From Lethocerus indicus (lineage: Eukaryota > Arthropoda > Insecta > Hemiptera > Belostomatidae): a stretch of 64,000 nucleotides of DNA. Every line of letters starts with the position of its first letter. The stretch's first letter is position 1. The notes under the pieces were generated by a model. It did no database searches and had not been told where the DNA came from. It saw nothing but the letters and a program-made list of their open reading frames with translations. Location of the stretch: contig JACDQD010000003.1 in NCBI GenBank assembly GCA_019843655.1, positions 30,740,224 to 30,804,223 of the forward strand, read 5' to 3'. The translations under genes and the position numbers were made by a program. Positions 35,401-45,223 of the stretch are shown here, in pieces.

Positions 35401-38400
35401 TTCTTTTCGGTCTTTCGCTGGCAACTCTGTTGGAAAAGGATCAGCAGATTGTGGTAGAGCCTCATAGTGTCCCTCTAGTCTTTCAGAAGGTACTTTTTTA
35501 CATTCTACCCTATAGTCTATCGAAATTTTCTTTATGTAGTCGTTAAGGAACAAAATGACTAACTAATTGCCATTACTGTATACATAAAAGTACCTCCAAT
35601 CATAGCGTAAATGATCGGATATATAATAGTTAATGTGCCGGTGTACGACAGGTGTTGGGTGAGTTGTCCAAACGGGGTGTGTACGAAGAAGGGGTGCTGA
35701 GGATAGGAGGGAACAAGCAGAGGGTTGAGGCCCTCTGCGCCCAGCTGGAGAAGGAGTTCTACACGAGGCCCGAAGTCGCCGACCATCTAATCTCTTCGGC
35801 GGCCACCGTCCACGAGCTCTCCACAATACTGAAGAGGCTGATCAGGATGATGCCCCAGCCCCTGCTCACCACACATCTCCTCCACCTCTTCTATCAGTCC
35901 CACGGTAACACAACCACCGCCTAATAGTGGAGCCTTACCGCGCTCATCCCTCCCCATATCAAGATCTCAGTTTATCGCCAACTTTCTACTTGGAAATATC
36001 TAATTTCGTATCGCGGATCATTCACCATATCGCCTCATATAGGCATTTATTATTTTTTCGGTAAAATAAACATTTTCTACCCTGAAAAATTGAAGAAAGT
36101 ACGAGTAAAACACGTAGCCTACAGCAGATGTGTTGGGTGGGGGTAATAAAGCCATAAAATATATGTAAACAATAACATAAGCCGCGCGTAATTGATAATC
36201 CGCTTTAACTGAATCCCTACCGATACCCCCAACAACTAGAAGACAAAGACAGAACCCATTTATATATATATTTGTATACACGACAAACGAGACGATCCAT
36301 AGTAAAAGTGAAGTGGCAATGTAGACGGGATGTCCCACAATGACTCAGCACCTTACTGACAAGAAGAGGTACTGATGATGCTGGTCCACCAGGCAGACAT
36401 TCCAAACATTGCATTATTTTTTGGATACGCAGTTTCCTATTATGCTGAGACAGTTGTTTGTGTGTTGTAGGTGTCGCGGATTGCGTCCAGGCTCTTAACC
36501 TGCTGGTGCTTCTGTTGCCGAGCGAGCACAGGGCGACCCTGCACGCGGTGCTCAGCTTCTTGGCCAGGGTGGTCGCCCACCAGGACGAGAACAAGATGTC
36601 GGCCCACAACGTGGCCACAATAATGGCACCGTCCCTGTTCCCCGCCGACGTGCTGGTCGCCAAGAGCGGGCTGAAGGCCGAACTGGGCGTCGCCGTCCAG
36701 TGTTGCCGGCTGATGGAGCTGATGATGACCGCCGGCGACGGCCTCTGGCTGGTGCCCGACCCGCTGGTCGCCCAGCTGAGGCGCATCAACCAGAACACCA
36801 GGAAGGAGAACAACGGCGCCTCCGTCACCGGCCCACCACCCGGCGCCGAATCCCACCGACCGCTAGTCGTACAACTCGATCGCTACGACAACAACAATTG
36901 CGGCGCTAAAGAAACCGTGCTAGTGCGAATAGAAGCCCCACAGTTCTTACCGGAGACTTTGTCCGTCGCCATCGACAAACGCGCATCCGTCGGAGACGTT
37001 ATTCTCAGGTACGCTTCATATTTCTAATTGGCCCACCACTTATAATCGAACCCACGAAAGCACATTTAAACTGATTAAACTCCAGCCCGCTCTCTTTCCC
37101 TAAACCGGTTTTGTCTGCTTGCCAGTCTTCAGTATCTTCAGTAAGTCGGCGAATCACATATGCGTGACGGTGCCTGCCTGCATTGTCATTGCACTTTTAC
37201 TACGGTCTTTTCGCCGATGGAAAGCTTATTTACGTCGACCTCTGTCTATTGTCTGTGCAATAAGAAACTATTCATATTGTGATTGTACGCGTTGGCAGGA
37301 TAGTGGAAATGAGTCTGGACGTGCCGAGATGCGTGAAGTCGACGAAGAGGGACATAAAGGCGAGGGCACTCTCCGAGTTGGCGCCCAACGGCAACCTGAG
37401 CTGCCTGCTCAGCACCGGCGACCCGGACACCGCCCTCCAGACCCACTTCCTCTACGAAGTCGGAGGAAACATAGGTAACGCAACGCCACAGTATCTCTCT
37501 TACATTTAAGAACTTAGTCCAGCCGGCGGGCCAGCATAACACGAAAATATATCACACGAATATATAAGTTAAGATCGGTCTCGACAAAGAGTTTAAACAA
37601 CGAATAATAACATAGAAATATGCTTCAGAGCATGACTGTCGACTAAACTAACCAGAGAATCATCCAAAACTGCCTGCTTGTTTGTTCCCTTAACCTTTTA
37701 TATTATATAATAGTTGGCTAAATACAGCCTGCCTTCTTTTATACTTTGAGAGCACTGTTGCTGACTCTCAAGAAAACAATACAAAAATAAGAAGCTATTT
37801 ATAAACATCAGTTTCCAGCACGATCTGCACTAACCTTTCTTTCCCTGCAATGATGACTAACCTTTCTCGTTTAGAAATTCATTTTATTTTTTGGTTCTGG
37901 AACAGTTTAATAAAATCGAGAACGTGTTCCGTTCTCAGATTATACTATTCCGCAATACGCCGAACGCCTACCGCTCTCAGGTTATCCTATTCCGCAATAC
38001 GCCGAACGCCTTCCGCTCTCAGGTTATACTATCCCGCAATACGCCGAACGCCTTCCGCTCTCAGGTTATACTATTCCGCAATACGCCGAACGCCTTCCGC
38101 TCTCAGGTTATCCTATTCCGCAATACGCCGAACGCCTTCCGCTCTCAGGTTATACTATCCCGCAATACGCCGAACGCCTTCCGCTCTCAGGTTATACTAT
38201 CCCGCAATACGCCGAACGCCTTCCGCTCTCAGGTTATACTATCCCGCAATACACCGAACGCCTTCCGCTCTCAGGTTATCCTATTCCGCAATACGCCGAA
38301 CGCCTTCCGCTCTCAGGTTATACTATCCCGCAATACGCCGAACGCCTTCCGCTCTCAGGTTATACTATCCCGCAATACACCGAACGCCTTCCGCTCTCAG

Positions 38401-39858
38401 GTTATACTATCCCGCAATACCCTGAACGCCTTCCGCTCTCAGGTTATACTATCCCGCAATACCCGAACGCCTTCCGCTCTCAGGTTATACTATCCCGCAA
38501 TACCCTGAACGCCTTCCGCTCTCAGGTTATACTATCCCGCAATACGCCGAACGCCTTCCGCTCTCAGGTTATACTATCCCGCAATACGAACGCCTTCCGC
38601 TCTCAGGTTATACTATCCCGCAATACCCGAACGCCTTCCGCTCTCAGGTTATACTATCCCGCAATACTGAACGCCTTCCGCTCTCAGGTTATACTATCCC
38701 GCAATACCCTGAACGCCTTCCGCTCTCAGGTTATACTATCCCGCAATACGCCGAACGCCTTCCGCTCTCAGGTTATACTATCCCGCAATACACCGAACGC
38801 CTTCCGCTCTCAGGTTATACTATCCCGCAATACGCCGAACGCCTTCCGCTCTCAGGTTATACTATCCCGCAATACACCGAACGCCTTCCGCTCTCAGGTT
38901 ATACTATCCCGCAATACTTCCGCTCTCAGGTTATACTATCCCGCAATACCCTGAACGCCTTCCGCTCTCAGGTTATACTATCCCGCAATACCCGAACGCC
39001 TTCCGCTCTCAGGTTATACTATCCTTCCGCTCTCAGGTTATACTATCCCGCAATACCCTGAACGCCTTCCGCTCTCAGGTTATACTATCCCGCAATACCC
39101 TGAACGCCTTCCGCTCTCAGGTTATACTATCCCGCAATACCCTGAACGCCTTCCGCTCTCAGGTTATACTATCCCGCAATACAACGCCTTCCGCTCTCAG
39201 GTTATACTATCCCGCAATACACCGAACGCCTTCCGCTCTCAGGTTATACTATCCCGCAATACGCCGAACGCCTTCCGCTCTCAGGTTATACTATCCCGCA
39301 ATACCCTGAACGCCTTCCGCTCTCAGGTTATACTATCCCGCAATACCCTGAACGCCTTCCGCTCTCAGGTTATACTATCCCGCAATACCCTGAACGCCTT
39401 CCGCTCTCAGGTTATACTATCCCGCAATACCCTGAACGCCTTCCGCTCTCAGGTTATACTATCCCGCAATACCCTACAGGCCTTCCGCTCTCAGGTTATA
39501 CTATCCCGCAATACGCCGAACGCCTTCCGTTCTCTGGGTATGCTATCCCGCAATACCCTAAACGCCTTACTTATAAACCTATTGGCATGCACTCTTCACT
39601 GTATAAACTCTATTCTATATTATTATTACTGGATTTGTTATTATTATAATTACGTATATATACACTATATTAGTGTATTTTTATGGATGATTTAATTATT
39701 AATTTTTCTAATACCATTGTTTCTATTGTTGTACAGGCCAGAGGAGATTAGAGGCTGGTGCAAGGCTGGCAGCAATATACAAAAACAATCCAAACGCTCA
39801 GTTTGTGATCAAGTGTGATCATCGCAACGGAAGCCATCGAAATTTAAAGCCTGTCTAA
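23254..39858 (+). CDS. conu: RhoGAP, ARHGAP18/28/40 (conundrum) family
   Basis: GTPase-activating protein predicted to switch off Rho-family GTPases at cortical actin. Twelve exons join in phase: 23254-23458, 26221-26492, 29264-29379, 31140-31321, 32604-32730, 33500-33695, 34508-34700, 35395-35489, 35652-35904, 36471-37008, 37299-37474, 39737-39858 (stop TAA 39856). Counting from the first in-frame ATG (23308) gives 806 residues; ARHGAP18 is about 660. The opening acceptor at 23253 implies at least one upstream exon, so the true start is unknown. Residues about 30-140 match the family N-terminus (LEDYWNEFKLIE; REWLES; DIRHLF). Residues 140-350 are a poorly conserved Ser/Gly/His-rich linker. 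The RhoGAP domain spans about 430-630: arginine finger R461 in GVLRIGG, K570 and N575 in KMSAHNVATIMAP, and MPQPLL. The C-terminus (FLYEVGGNIG; NPNAQFVIK) matches ARHGAP18 closely. Known family roles (Rho1/RhoA control; moesin binding in Drosophila) are inferred here by homology. Confidence 0.93.
25300..25329. mobile_element. Isolated mariner terminal-repeat relic
   Basis: CCGCAATTATTTAGTTGCCA followed by ACCCA matches, with a few changes, the last 30 bp of the mariner just downstream. It is an older or nested copy end, or a solo terminal repeat. Confidence 0.6.
25374..25959 (-). mobile_element. Internally deleted mariner element
   Basis: A 586-bp element flanked by TA. Its terminal inverted repeats (TTGGGTTGACAACTAAG... 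and TTGGATTGACAACTAAG...) match over about 83 bp, longer than the usual 28-30 bp of mariners. On the minus strand the N-terminal DNA-binding region of mariner transposase is readable: EHFRHILPFYFRKRVNA, then KKLYAVYGDAALKER, with frameshifts, and later DDQIKAL and an NHL-like helix-turn-helix end. Coding similarity stops at about 25,456, exactly where the far terminal repeat begins. The catalytic DD34D-type domain is therefore missing and the copy is non-autonomous. Confidence 0.85.
26221..26492 (+). CDS. conu: RhoGAP exon B
   Basis: Acceptor TTTTGCACAG, donor GTAGCT. Contains EEREWLESVGL, SAKQAAAVHTRI and KPDIRHLFADPE, aligning with ARHGAP18 EEEWLKEAGL, TRTQAAAVQKRV and IPDVRDIFAQQ. GC-rich codon use. 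Ends on a full codon. Confidence 0.9.
26493..29263 (+). other. RhoGAP intron with palindromic element
   Basis: Intron of 2.77 kb. It contains runs of 14 G (26531-26544) and 12 G (27725-27736) and a palindromic element at 27966-28486. No other exon is supported. Confidence 0.75.
27966..28486. mobile_element. Palindromic MITE-like element
   Basis: Two inverted arms of about 110 bp (27966-28077 and 28377-28486) share ACACCTGAAATTC, CTTGTTTA, a GA-rich stretch, AGGTTGTAAA, GAGAGAGCGC and TTTAATT. The spacer between them is about 300 bp and shows no transposase frame. No target duplication was identified. Confidence 0.6.
29264..29379 (+). CDS. conu: RhoGAP exon C
   Basis: Acceptor TGTTTTAG, donor GTAAGT. 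Ser/Asp/Pro-rich linker containing DSRSRSATPDSLDSDEPP. Called because both splice sites are strong and the phase fits its neighbours; not identified by similarity. Confidence 0.75.
29380..31139 (+). other. RhoGAP intron
   Basis: Intron of 1.76 kb with an imperfect direct repeat (about 29490-29583 and 29678-29771, 188 bp apart) sharing TTCACC, GTTTTTCA and AAATCCTGTTTA. Nothing else is recognised. Confidence 0.6.
31140..31321 (+). CDS. conu: RhoGAP exon D
   Basis: Acceptor GTGTTCCAG, donor GTCTGT. Encodes SGSPGSGQRNDWRRR, a glycine run and HQALFRRATRSGSDI. The first base completes the split Pro codon from exon C. Low-complexity linker, with no known fold. Confidence 0.75.
31335..32420. repeat. 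Degenerate satellite-like array
   Basis: The motif ACAATGGACGATGCGATCAA and diverged forms recur at about 31347, 31465, 31551, 31673 and 31793, with weaker copies to about 32.4 kb. They are interleaved with ATCAATTTGACAC, TTGATGCCAATG and ATTCTCGG blocks. Spacing suggests an old unit of roughly 115-120 bp, or a dimer of roughly 205-240 bp. It fills most of the intron between exons D and E. Confidence 0.6.
32604..32730 (+). CDS. conu: RhoGAP exon E
   Basis: Acceptor TACTTTTCAG, donor GTAAGC. Encodes MVGYQRIGSLRVRERTKSES, then a Leu/Asn/Thr stretch ending GTSPPKQ. Both phases fit. Confidence 0.8.
33152..33187 (+). ncRNA. Hammerhead-like ribozyme motif
   Basis: GCTA, CTGAAGA, stem II GGC/GCC, GAAA, ACCGGTC, TAG. 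The copy ends three bases after the predicted cleavage point, so stem I is only partly closed. Confidence 0.4.
33370..33406 (+). ncRNA. Hammerhead-like ribozyme motif
   Basis: Stem I GCTA/TAGC, CTGAAGA, GAAA and ACCGGTC are intact. Stem II is weakened (GTC against GCC). Confidence 0.4.
33500..33695 (+). CDS. conu: RhoGAP exon F
   Basis: Acceptor TGTTGCAG (an alternative AG lies 3 bases on, NAGNAG type), donor GTCAGT. Encodes a His-rich run after DSLLDSGQRR, then AVASMGFEQLWATSLSPVIN. The NAGNAG acceptor could give a one-residue difference. Confidence 0.8.
34106..34234 (+). other. Possible coding relic of a mobile element
   Basis: A 42-codon frame begins MAKRSNRIQ and has an acidic Ser-rich stretch (SSSEDELQID) before a stop. 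The short acidic N-terminus recalls transposase N-termini but is not diagnostic. It lies in a RhoGAP intron. Confidence 0.2.
34508..34700 (+). CDS. conu: RhoGAP exon G
   Basis: Acceptor GTATTTTAG, donor GTAAAG. Contains DFLAEEDLTTLRPLLFVELT, AIMDRAGLRV and KPIKRKRKEG, aligning with the ARHGAP18 region just before the GAP domain (LALIELTALYDVLGIEL). Confidence 0.92.
34870..35295 (-). mobile_element. Penelope-like insertion with GIY-YIG C-terminal remnant
   Basis: Read on the minus strand: inverted family tail, then an open stretch (about 35201-35013) with ESNFADHIIYSGHETMNIN, resembling the C-terminal half of the Penelope GIY-YIG domain (NFAxHxxxxGH). After a stop come the hammerhead-like core (34957-34993) and the sense tail. 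Both ends carry the tail in opposite orientation. It is inserted in the intron between exons G and H. The reverse transcriptase is absent. Confidence 0.65.
34957..34993 (-). ncRNA. Hammerhead-like motif with a covarying stem I pair
   Basis: Stem I reads GCCA/CGGC. Against GCTA/TAGC, one U-A pair has become C-G (compensatory) and the innermost pair is A-C (lost). Core CTGAAGA, stem II GGC/GCC, GAAA and ACCGGTC are intact. Confidence 0.42.
35395..35489 (+). CDS. conu: RhoGAP exon H
   Basis: Acceptor TTTTTCAG, donor GTACTT. Encodes GILFGLSLATLLEKDQQIV and VPLVFQK, the start of the RhoGAP domain (ARHGAP18 GLFCVPLTALLEQDQ, IPLIFQK). Confidence 0.92.
35652..35904 (+). CDS. conu: RhoGAP exon I (catalytic)
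   Basis: Acceptor GTACGACAG, donor GTAACA. Carries the arginine-finger motif EEGVLRIGG (R461), ALCAQLEKEFY, and LSTILKRLIRMMPQPLL. These are the GAP catalytic core and the following helix. Confidence 0.95.
36471..37008 (+). CDS. conu: RhoGAP exon J
   Basis: Largest exon (538 bp). Acceptor GTGTTGTAG, donor GTACGC. Contains ALNLLVLLLPSEHRATL, ENKMSAHNVATIMAPSLF (K570, N575), LVPDPLVAQLRRINQNTRKE, a Pro/Asn linker, and VLVRIEAPQF. The last aligns with ARHGAP18 VIRVQAPHL. Confidence 0.95.
37095..37205 (-). mobile_element. Degraded Penelope-like fragment
   Basis: Minus-strand TACTGAAGA, then AAAACCGGTTTAG, is a decayed hammerhead-like core of the family. It is followed by sequence like GCACTGTCACTTGTACTG. 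It lies in the short intron between exons J and K, with no target duplication seen. Confidence 0.5.
37299..37474 (+). CDS. conu: RhoGAP exon K
   Basis: Acceptor GTTGGCAG, donor GTAACG. Encodes MSLDVPRCVKSTKRDIKARA and HFLYEVGGNIG, the latter matching ARHGAP18 VFLYEIGGNIG. Confidence 0.93.
37475..39736 (+). other. Last RhoGAP intron
   Basis: Intron of 2.26 kb, most of it a 42-bp minisatellite (37927-39568). Flanks are AT-rich and the acceptor is GTTGTACAG. Confidence 0.85.
37927..39568 (+). repeat. 42-bp minisatellite, about 39 units
   Basis: The unit contains TTCCGCTCTCAGGTTATACT, then ATCCCGCAATACGCCGAACG and CC. Copies differ mainly after CAATAC (GCCGAA, ACCGAA, CCTGAA, CCGAA, TGAA, GAA), giving lengths of 39-42 bp, with two deeper internal deletions near 38,920 and 39,020. 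Early units carry ATTCCGC and GTTATCC variants, later ones CCTGAA, so the array is structured along its length. Because 42 is divisible by 3, two overlapping frames stay open for about 190 codons at the start. This is a by-product, since the array is intronic and flanking exons K and L join in phase without it. Confidence 0.97.
39737..39858 (+). CDS. conu: RhoGAP exon L (terminal)
   Basis: Acceptor TTGTACAG. Encodes RLEAGARLAAIYKNNPNAQ and FVIKCDHRNGSHR up to TAA at 39856-39858; aligns with the ARHGAP18 C-terminus (LYQLNPNAEWVIKSK). AATAAA at 39857-39862 overlaps the stop codon. Confidence 0.92.
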
Positions 39859-39862
39859 TAAA
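39857..39862 (+). terminator. Poly(A) signal overlapping the stop codon
   Basis: The string TAATAAATA places a canonical AATAAA on the last two bases of the TAA stop. If used, the 3' UTR would be only a few tens of bases. Other AATAAA copies occur further down (for example near 40.3 and 40.8 kb), so the site used is unknown. Confidence 0.4.
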
Positions 39863-39963
39863 TATAGAAACTATAATATAATTAAATTTAGAAACCAGTA
39901 CAAACGTGAAAGAAAAAATATAAATAGCCTATTTATTATTAATAATTAATTAAAAAATTAATT

Positions 39964-40008
39964 ATATATTTTATATATATGTTATATATATATATATATA
40001 TATATAAA
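39964..40008. repeat. (TA)n microsatellite
   Basis: TA dinucleotides with short interruptions, about 100-150 bp after the RhoGAP stop. Confidence 0.85.
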
Positions 40009-41501
40009 ATAATTATTGTCCCATTACCATTATTCGTTTTCTTTTTTAAGTAGTCATTGTTGAAATTAAAACGTTTGTTTATATAAGAAATTTGATTTAC
40101 ATAATAAGTACCATTATGTATAGCAGTAACGTTACATCATTTTATTGTAAATATGACCATTTTTTTGTAATTACAGAATTGGTCTGGAATTGTCTTGGGT
40201 TTCAAATTATCGACAATGATAGTCATCATTGTTTGTCTTCAACCTTTTTTTTAGAGACAACAACCTACTTGAAATAATACCATTATTATAATTACCATTT
40301 TGTTTGAAAATAAATTATTATCTTACTTTCATATCTTGGCTGATGTAATTTGTTTTTCTTTTAATGGAACCATTCGACATAATATTTCCTCTCATAAACC
40401 AAGCAAAAAAGCTCTTCAAACTGATTACAAATACATCATTGCGAAATTGAAAGAATGTTGGATTGGAAAAATTCAAACTATTATCACATAAGTATATAAT
40501 AATATATTATATATAGTATTTTCAATATTTACACTCAAAAAAGTACAGGTTTAGAAAACATCTTAATAAAAATGTTCAATGTTAAATCGTTTACAACAAA
40601 AAAGAAGAATCACAAATACAGAGAGAAGTCCGGTATAATACAATTATAACCTAATTAGGTAGATACACATTTTAGTATAAATTTTACCAAATAACATTTT
40701 TCTGTTTTTTTTTTAATTCTTTTTTATCCCATCAACAACAAACATACCAAAAGTTTACTATATATTCGGTATACATCAAAATTCCACATGACAAAAATAT
40801 AATGCAAATAAATTAATTAAAAAATTCTGTATAAAAAAAACAGTGATTTAGATCCCTTTGTTTGTCGTACAGAGTCGATGATAACAAACTAAACAAGACA
40901 CTGACACAATAGAAAAGATATTTTAGCTGCCTGTTCCCTCAATTATAAACTATTTTTCAGATGTTGATTTATCATTTTGTTTACATCTTGTAGGATATTG
41001 TAAAAATGTACTTTACAATGTATTTTACAATTTCATCAGAATGGCCCTTGGATGAATGGGAACCAGAACAATAAATACAAACAGCTAAAATAATAATAAT
41101 GGAAACAAATACGGAAAAATGATCAATTTGTCTTTCTTTTGTTGATACTATTTGTTGAATCAATTTTAAAATTCAAGGAAGACATTATACAAGGAGTTGT
41201 AACATGTACATAAATGAGAATGTCAATACCGAAAGAAGAAAGCGACAGATGTTTGTCACAGACAAGTAAATAAATTGACAGAGGAACTTTTCATTCTAGT
41301 AATGTACATATATTTAAATAATTGCTAACAAAAAAAGAATCAAAACATTTTACACCCTTGTTTCAAAAGAGACAGAACTCAAAATAAAAAAAACTAATTT
41401 TTCCTTATATTAAAATATCAACCCATACATTTCATAGTGAACATATGCACTCCAGTCGTCAATTTATGATATCAAGTGCACATGGGTAGAAAATTGCATA
41501 T

Positions 41502-41502
<1 letters not shown>

Positions 41503-41546
<44 letters not shown>
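41503..41546. repeat. (TA)n microsatellite
   Basis: About 20 uninterrupted TA units, followed by a short ACACAC stretch. Confidence 0.95.
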
Positions 41547-41552
<6 letters not shown>

Positions 41553-41872
41553 CACATATAACAGAGCAGCTTTTGAGTAGTGACACTTTTGCGACAAGGG
41601 TTTGATATAAAATTCTAAAAACTAAAGATTACAGGGAACTATTTCATTTGTTTATAAAAATGATTTACTCTTACACTAGGACAGACATCTCAAAATAATA
41701 ATCCGTTAAAATATATTTTATATACAGTAAGACTACATCAAATTAAATATCTTATCAAATCGTATTTTAAAACTAAAACAGTTTTAAAGATAGCAACAAA
41801 ACAAAAGTTAAATAAGAATGGTTAAATAGCAGTTAACTGTTTTGAAGTTACTAGAAGACCTAACCTAGTGAT

Positions 41873-41898
41873 AGTAGTAGTAGTACTAATAGTAGTTA

Positions 41899-41930
<32 letters not shown>

Positions 41931-41951
41931 ATAATAATAATAATAATAATA
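41873..41951. repeat. (TAG)n/(TAA)n compound microsatellite
   Basis: About 25 triplets that shift from TAG or GTA to TAA. Confidence 0.95.
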
Positions 41952-42845
41952 GTTAATAGTAATAGTGACTTCAGATCTAAAGACAACCCAAACAGGGTGA
42001 TCATAAGGTGAATTCTCATTGTAATTAGTACCATTAGTTATTTTGGAGTATTTTTTTTACATTATTTCTGTGTAAGAAAAAAAGAAAAATATTTCAATTA
42101 ATAACACAAAATAGACATTTTTCTATGAGATAAAAATTAACATAAAAACTTATAATTTCTGTGATTGTTACTATCTCCACTGGCCTATTTGATCTTACAC
42201 TAGACTTTGGGACCATACAAGAGGCGAGTGATGATATTACATTCCCTCCTGGGTTAATCCTACAAAAAATACCTTTAAAACTTTTTTGAAATTTTGATTT
42301 GAAAAAAAAAACGACATTGCCATTCATTATTTCTGTCTGACTCCATAAACTAATATTTGGACAAAAAGTTAGAAGACCTTTAACTGGGTGTGATTAAAAA
42401 AACAACCTTCTTTTATAGGATAATAACAAAATAGTGATGAGGCGGATATGAAAATAATTTTGAAATTAAACAAAAGATAATCAATGTAAAAATAATAATA
42501 CGATTCAGATTTTAAATACAATTGTACAGGATTACGCCTTGACAAATTACCAAGTCTCTTTCTATATATATATATATATGTATTTATATGCATTATATAA
42601 TATCAATATTAAAAACTATATAAACGACAAGCGGTCAAAATTAAATTAAATCCGATAAATGTTTTTACTTTTTTACATAATATATTACACCGTTACATAT
42701 ATCCGTTTTAAAATACAATATTGAAGGTTTTCGTCGACGCACCCCCCTTCGAGTTTCCTTTAATAAATATGTACACGCTCATGCCCTTAATTTTATATGC
42801 AGTACAAAAATTTGCATCATTGTCCTTAATTATGACATTACGGAA

Positions 42846-42847
<2 letters not shown>

Positions 42848-42896
<49 letters not shown>

Positions 42897-42912
42897 CACA
42901 CACACGCACACA
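42848..42912. repeat. (AC)n microsatellite
   Basis: About 25 uninterrupted AC units and a short interrupted extension. Confidence 0.95.
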
Positions 42913-43240
42913 CCCTTACTTAAATCAATGCCATACAATCCCCTGGTGTAGAAATGCAAACACATTCATTTTTACTGTTTCTTTTTTCCTTCTCTGTTAA
43001 TTTTTTGCTATAACAAATAATTACGTTAATTTATGTATTTGCCTGTCTACTCTCTGTTCAGCATCATCATCATCATTAGCTCATCATCATTGTGTCATTA
43101 AATATTGAACCTACACACATCATCCTGTTGTGTAGAAGAGATGTACGCACAAACAAAAAAATTATAAATACAATTATACACAGTAGATAAGAAACTTGAT
43201 ATGACTGATATATAATGATTGTGTAAAAATTCCTGTTGAA

Positions 43241-43259
43241 CACACACACACACACACAC
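43241..43259. repeat. (AC)n microsatellite
   Basis: Nine AC units. Confidence 0.9.
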
Positions 43260-45223
43260 CTGCACACCTATACATAACATACAATACACACATACAATGT
43301 TTTCAACTTCGACAGCGAATGCTCAAAAATAATCTCGGTATAAATTTATATTACCTAGCAATAAATTTTGTACACGTTAATCGATATATTATTTCCGAGT
43401 GAGAACAACAATAACAAACACACCCGCATATATACACGTCCAATGTAATGTATGTATGTACAGCACCTGACAACACACACAAAATGCATTCCTAACATAT
43501 AATAGGTAAGAGAAAATGGATCAAACGATATCATAAAAGTGATAGAATGAAAATAAACAAGAGCTATATTTTAAGAACTAAAATTGAAATAGTAATTTTT
43601 CGGTAATTTATCGGATCTTACTTACAACCAGACTTTTCAAATTCAAAGTGAAAAAAATTGTACTATCACTACAGCTTTGGTATTCTGTTGGTATCTACTA
43701 TGAGCATGTAACTGTCAGACAGGTGGTGCCTAACTCACTGTATATAAACTCACCTATATAAAACCAAAATGATGCTGACAACAGGCAAAAACAAAACCAG
43801 TCTAGAACCAGACAGGCAACAATCGAACCCTCAACGAATCCCCTCCACAATATTTATTTCATGTTTTTGATTTTTACCACTTCTGAAGATTTCGCGAACC
43901 CAGTGTGAAGAGGGATGATAAAAGGGAAAAAATAAATAAATAAAACTAAACCTTCTGTAGGTTCAATGTCAACTGGTCACAGACATCGGTCCTGTCGGTT
44001 TCGTTTCGGAATACAACAAACACAATTGACGGCAACATTTTCACACGAAATTAACAACCCGATTTTTGAACTTCAGTCAGTCCCCCTTTCAGGCACAATT
44101 TTTGGCTACTTTTTTTACGTATACAATTTACAAAAGATAAATTTCTTGACAGCTATTTTTTTCAGCGTTTTTATTATTTAATTTTACTTTTGTACTAGTT
44201 TCTTCCTTTCTTTGAACAATCTAAATTGGACAATTTCGACTTACGATAAAAATTATTGCGATATTATGCGGGCTTAATAAAGAATACTTAATTTTTTTTT
44301 ATTTTTACACTTTTTTGGTCTCTCCCTCCCTGTACAACTTGTATTGGCTTTTCGAGAAAACGGAAAAGGCAAAAGAACATACACTATTCACACCTACGGC
44401 CTAGTGATATTCTTTACTAAAAGGAAACATCTCTAAATACGTACCGCCTTATTAATTTATTGGGTTACCCTACTACAAATTAGGGCCACATTATTAACAC
44501 TGCATTAAGTCATATAAAAGCGTAGATAAATTTACTATTTTCAATTACTCTATATCCCATTAAATGATATCCGAATGAAGTAAGTCCATTTTCAGGTTGT
44601 TTCCGAGGAAATATTTTCACCCGATCTAATACTCCATGAAATTTAGAAAAAGACAATTAAAAACTTTTTAATAATGATCAACAAAGTATGTTGAACAACG
44701 AAATGTGTATCATAAAGGAATGTGGAGGGGGGGAAGCAGAAAGGAATACCTGTTGTACACAAGTCAACTTCTAAGGTGATCACATATATACACAAACACA
44801 CACATGCAACGGAGGCTGGAAATAAACCATATAATTCCTGGAGAATGTACTGTTAGATCGAGGAGAATATTTTTAAATTCATTGAAAGTAGTGTCACATT
44901 CGAATTGGAGATATAAAACATGCGAGTATGCGTTATATTCCAACGGCGGATTTGCCCAATTCAACTCAACTGTACACAAATTTTCATACATTAGAAACCC
45001 TTAATCACATCCAAATATATTAAGTGCTGTAATTCATGATTATAATTAAAGATAGTATTTGTTGCACTAGCCTGAAGGAAGGGGGCATTTAAAATTAGTG
45101 GGAACAGTACCGTCGGTGATTAAACAAATTTAATAATGATGGCGATGAGCGTGTGAAAGCTTCTTGAGGAGGCCAGGGTCCAGTAATGAATTTTAGTTCT
45201 ATTGAAGAAGGAGAAAAATTTGT

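Noticed and set aside
36217..36856. 203- and 138-codon minus-strand frames opposite RhoGAP exon J
   Set aside because: Antisense shadows of a GC-rich coding exon; the plus frame contains the RhoGAP domain.
37850..38508. Two overlapping frames of about 190-205 codons with 14-residue repeats
   Set aside because: They arise because the 42-bp minisatellite unit is a multiple of three. The array is intronic and the frames break when units change length.
42708..42965. Cys/Val and Thr/His repeat frames
   Set aside because: Translations of the (AC)n microsatellite.
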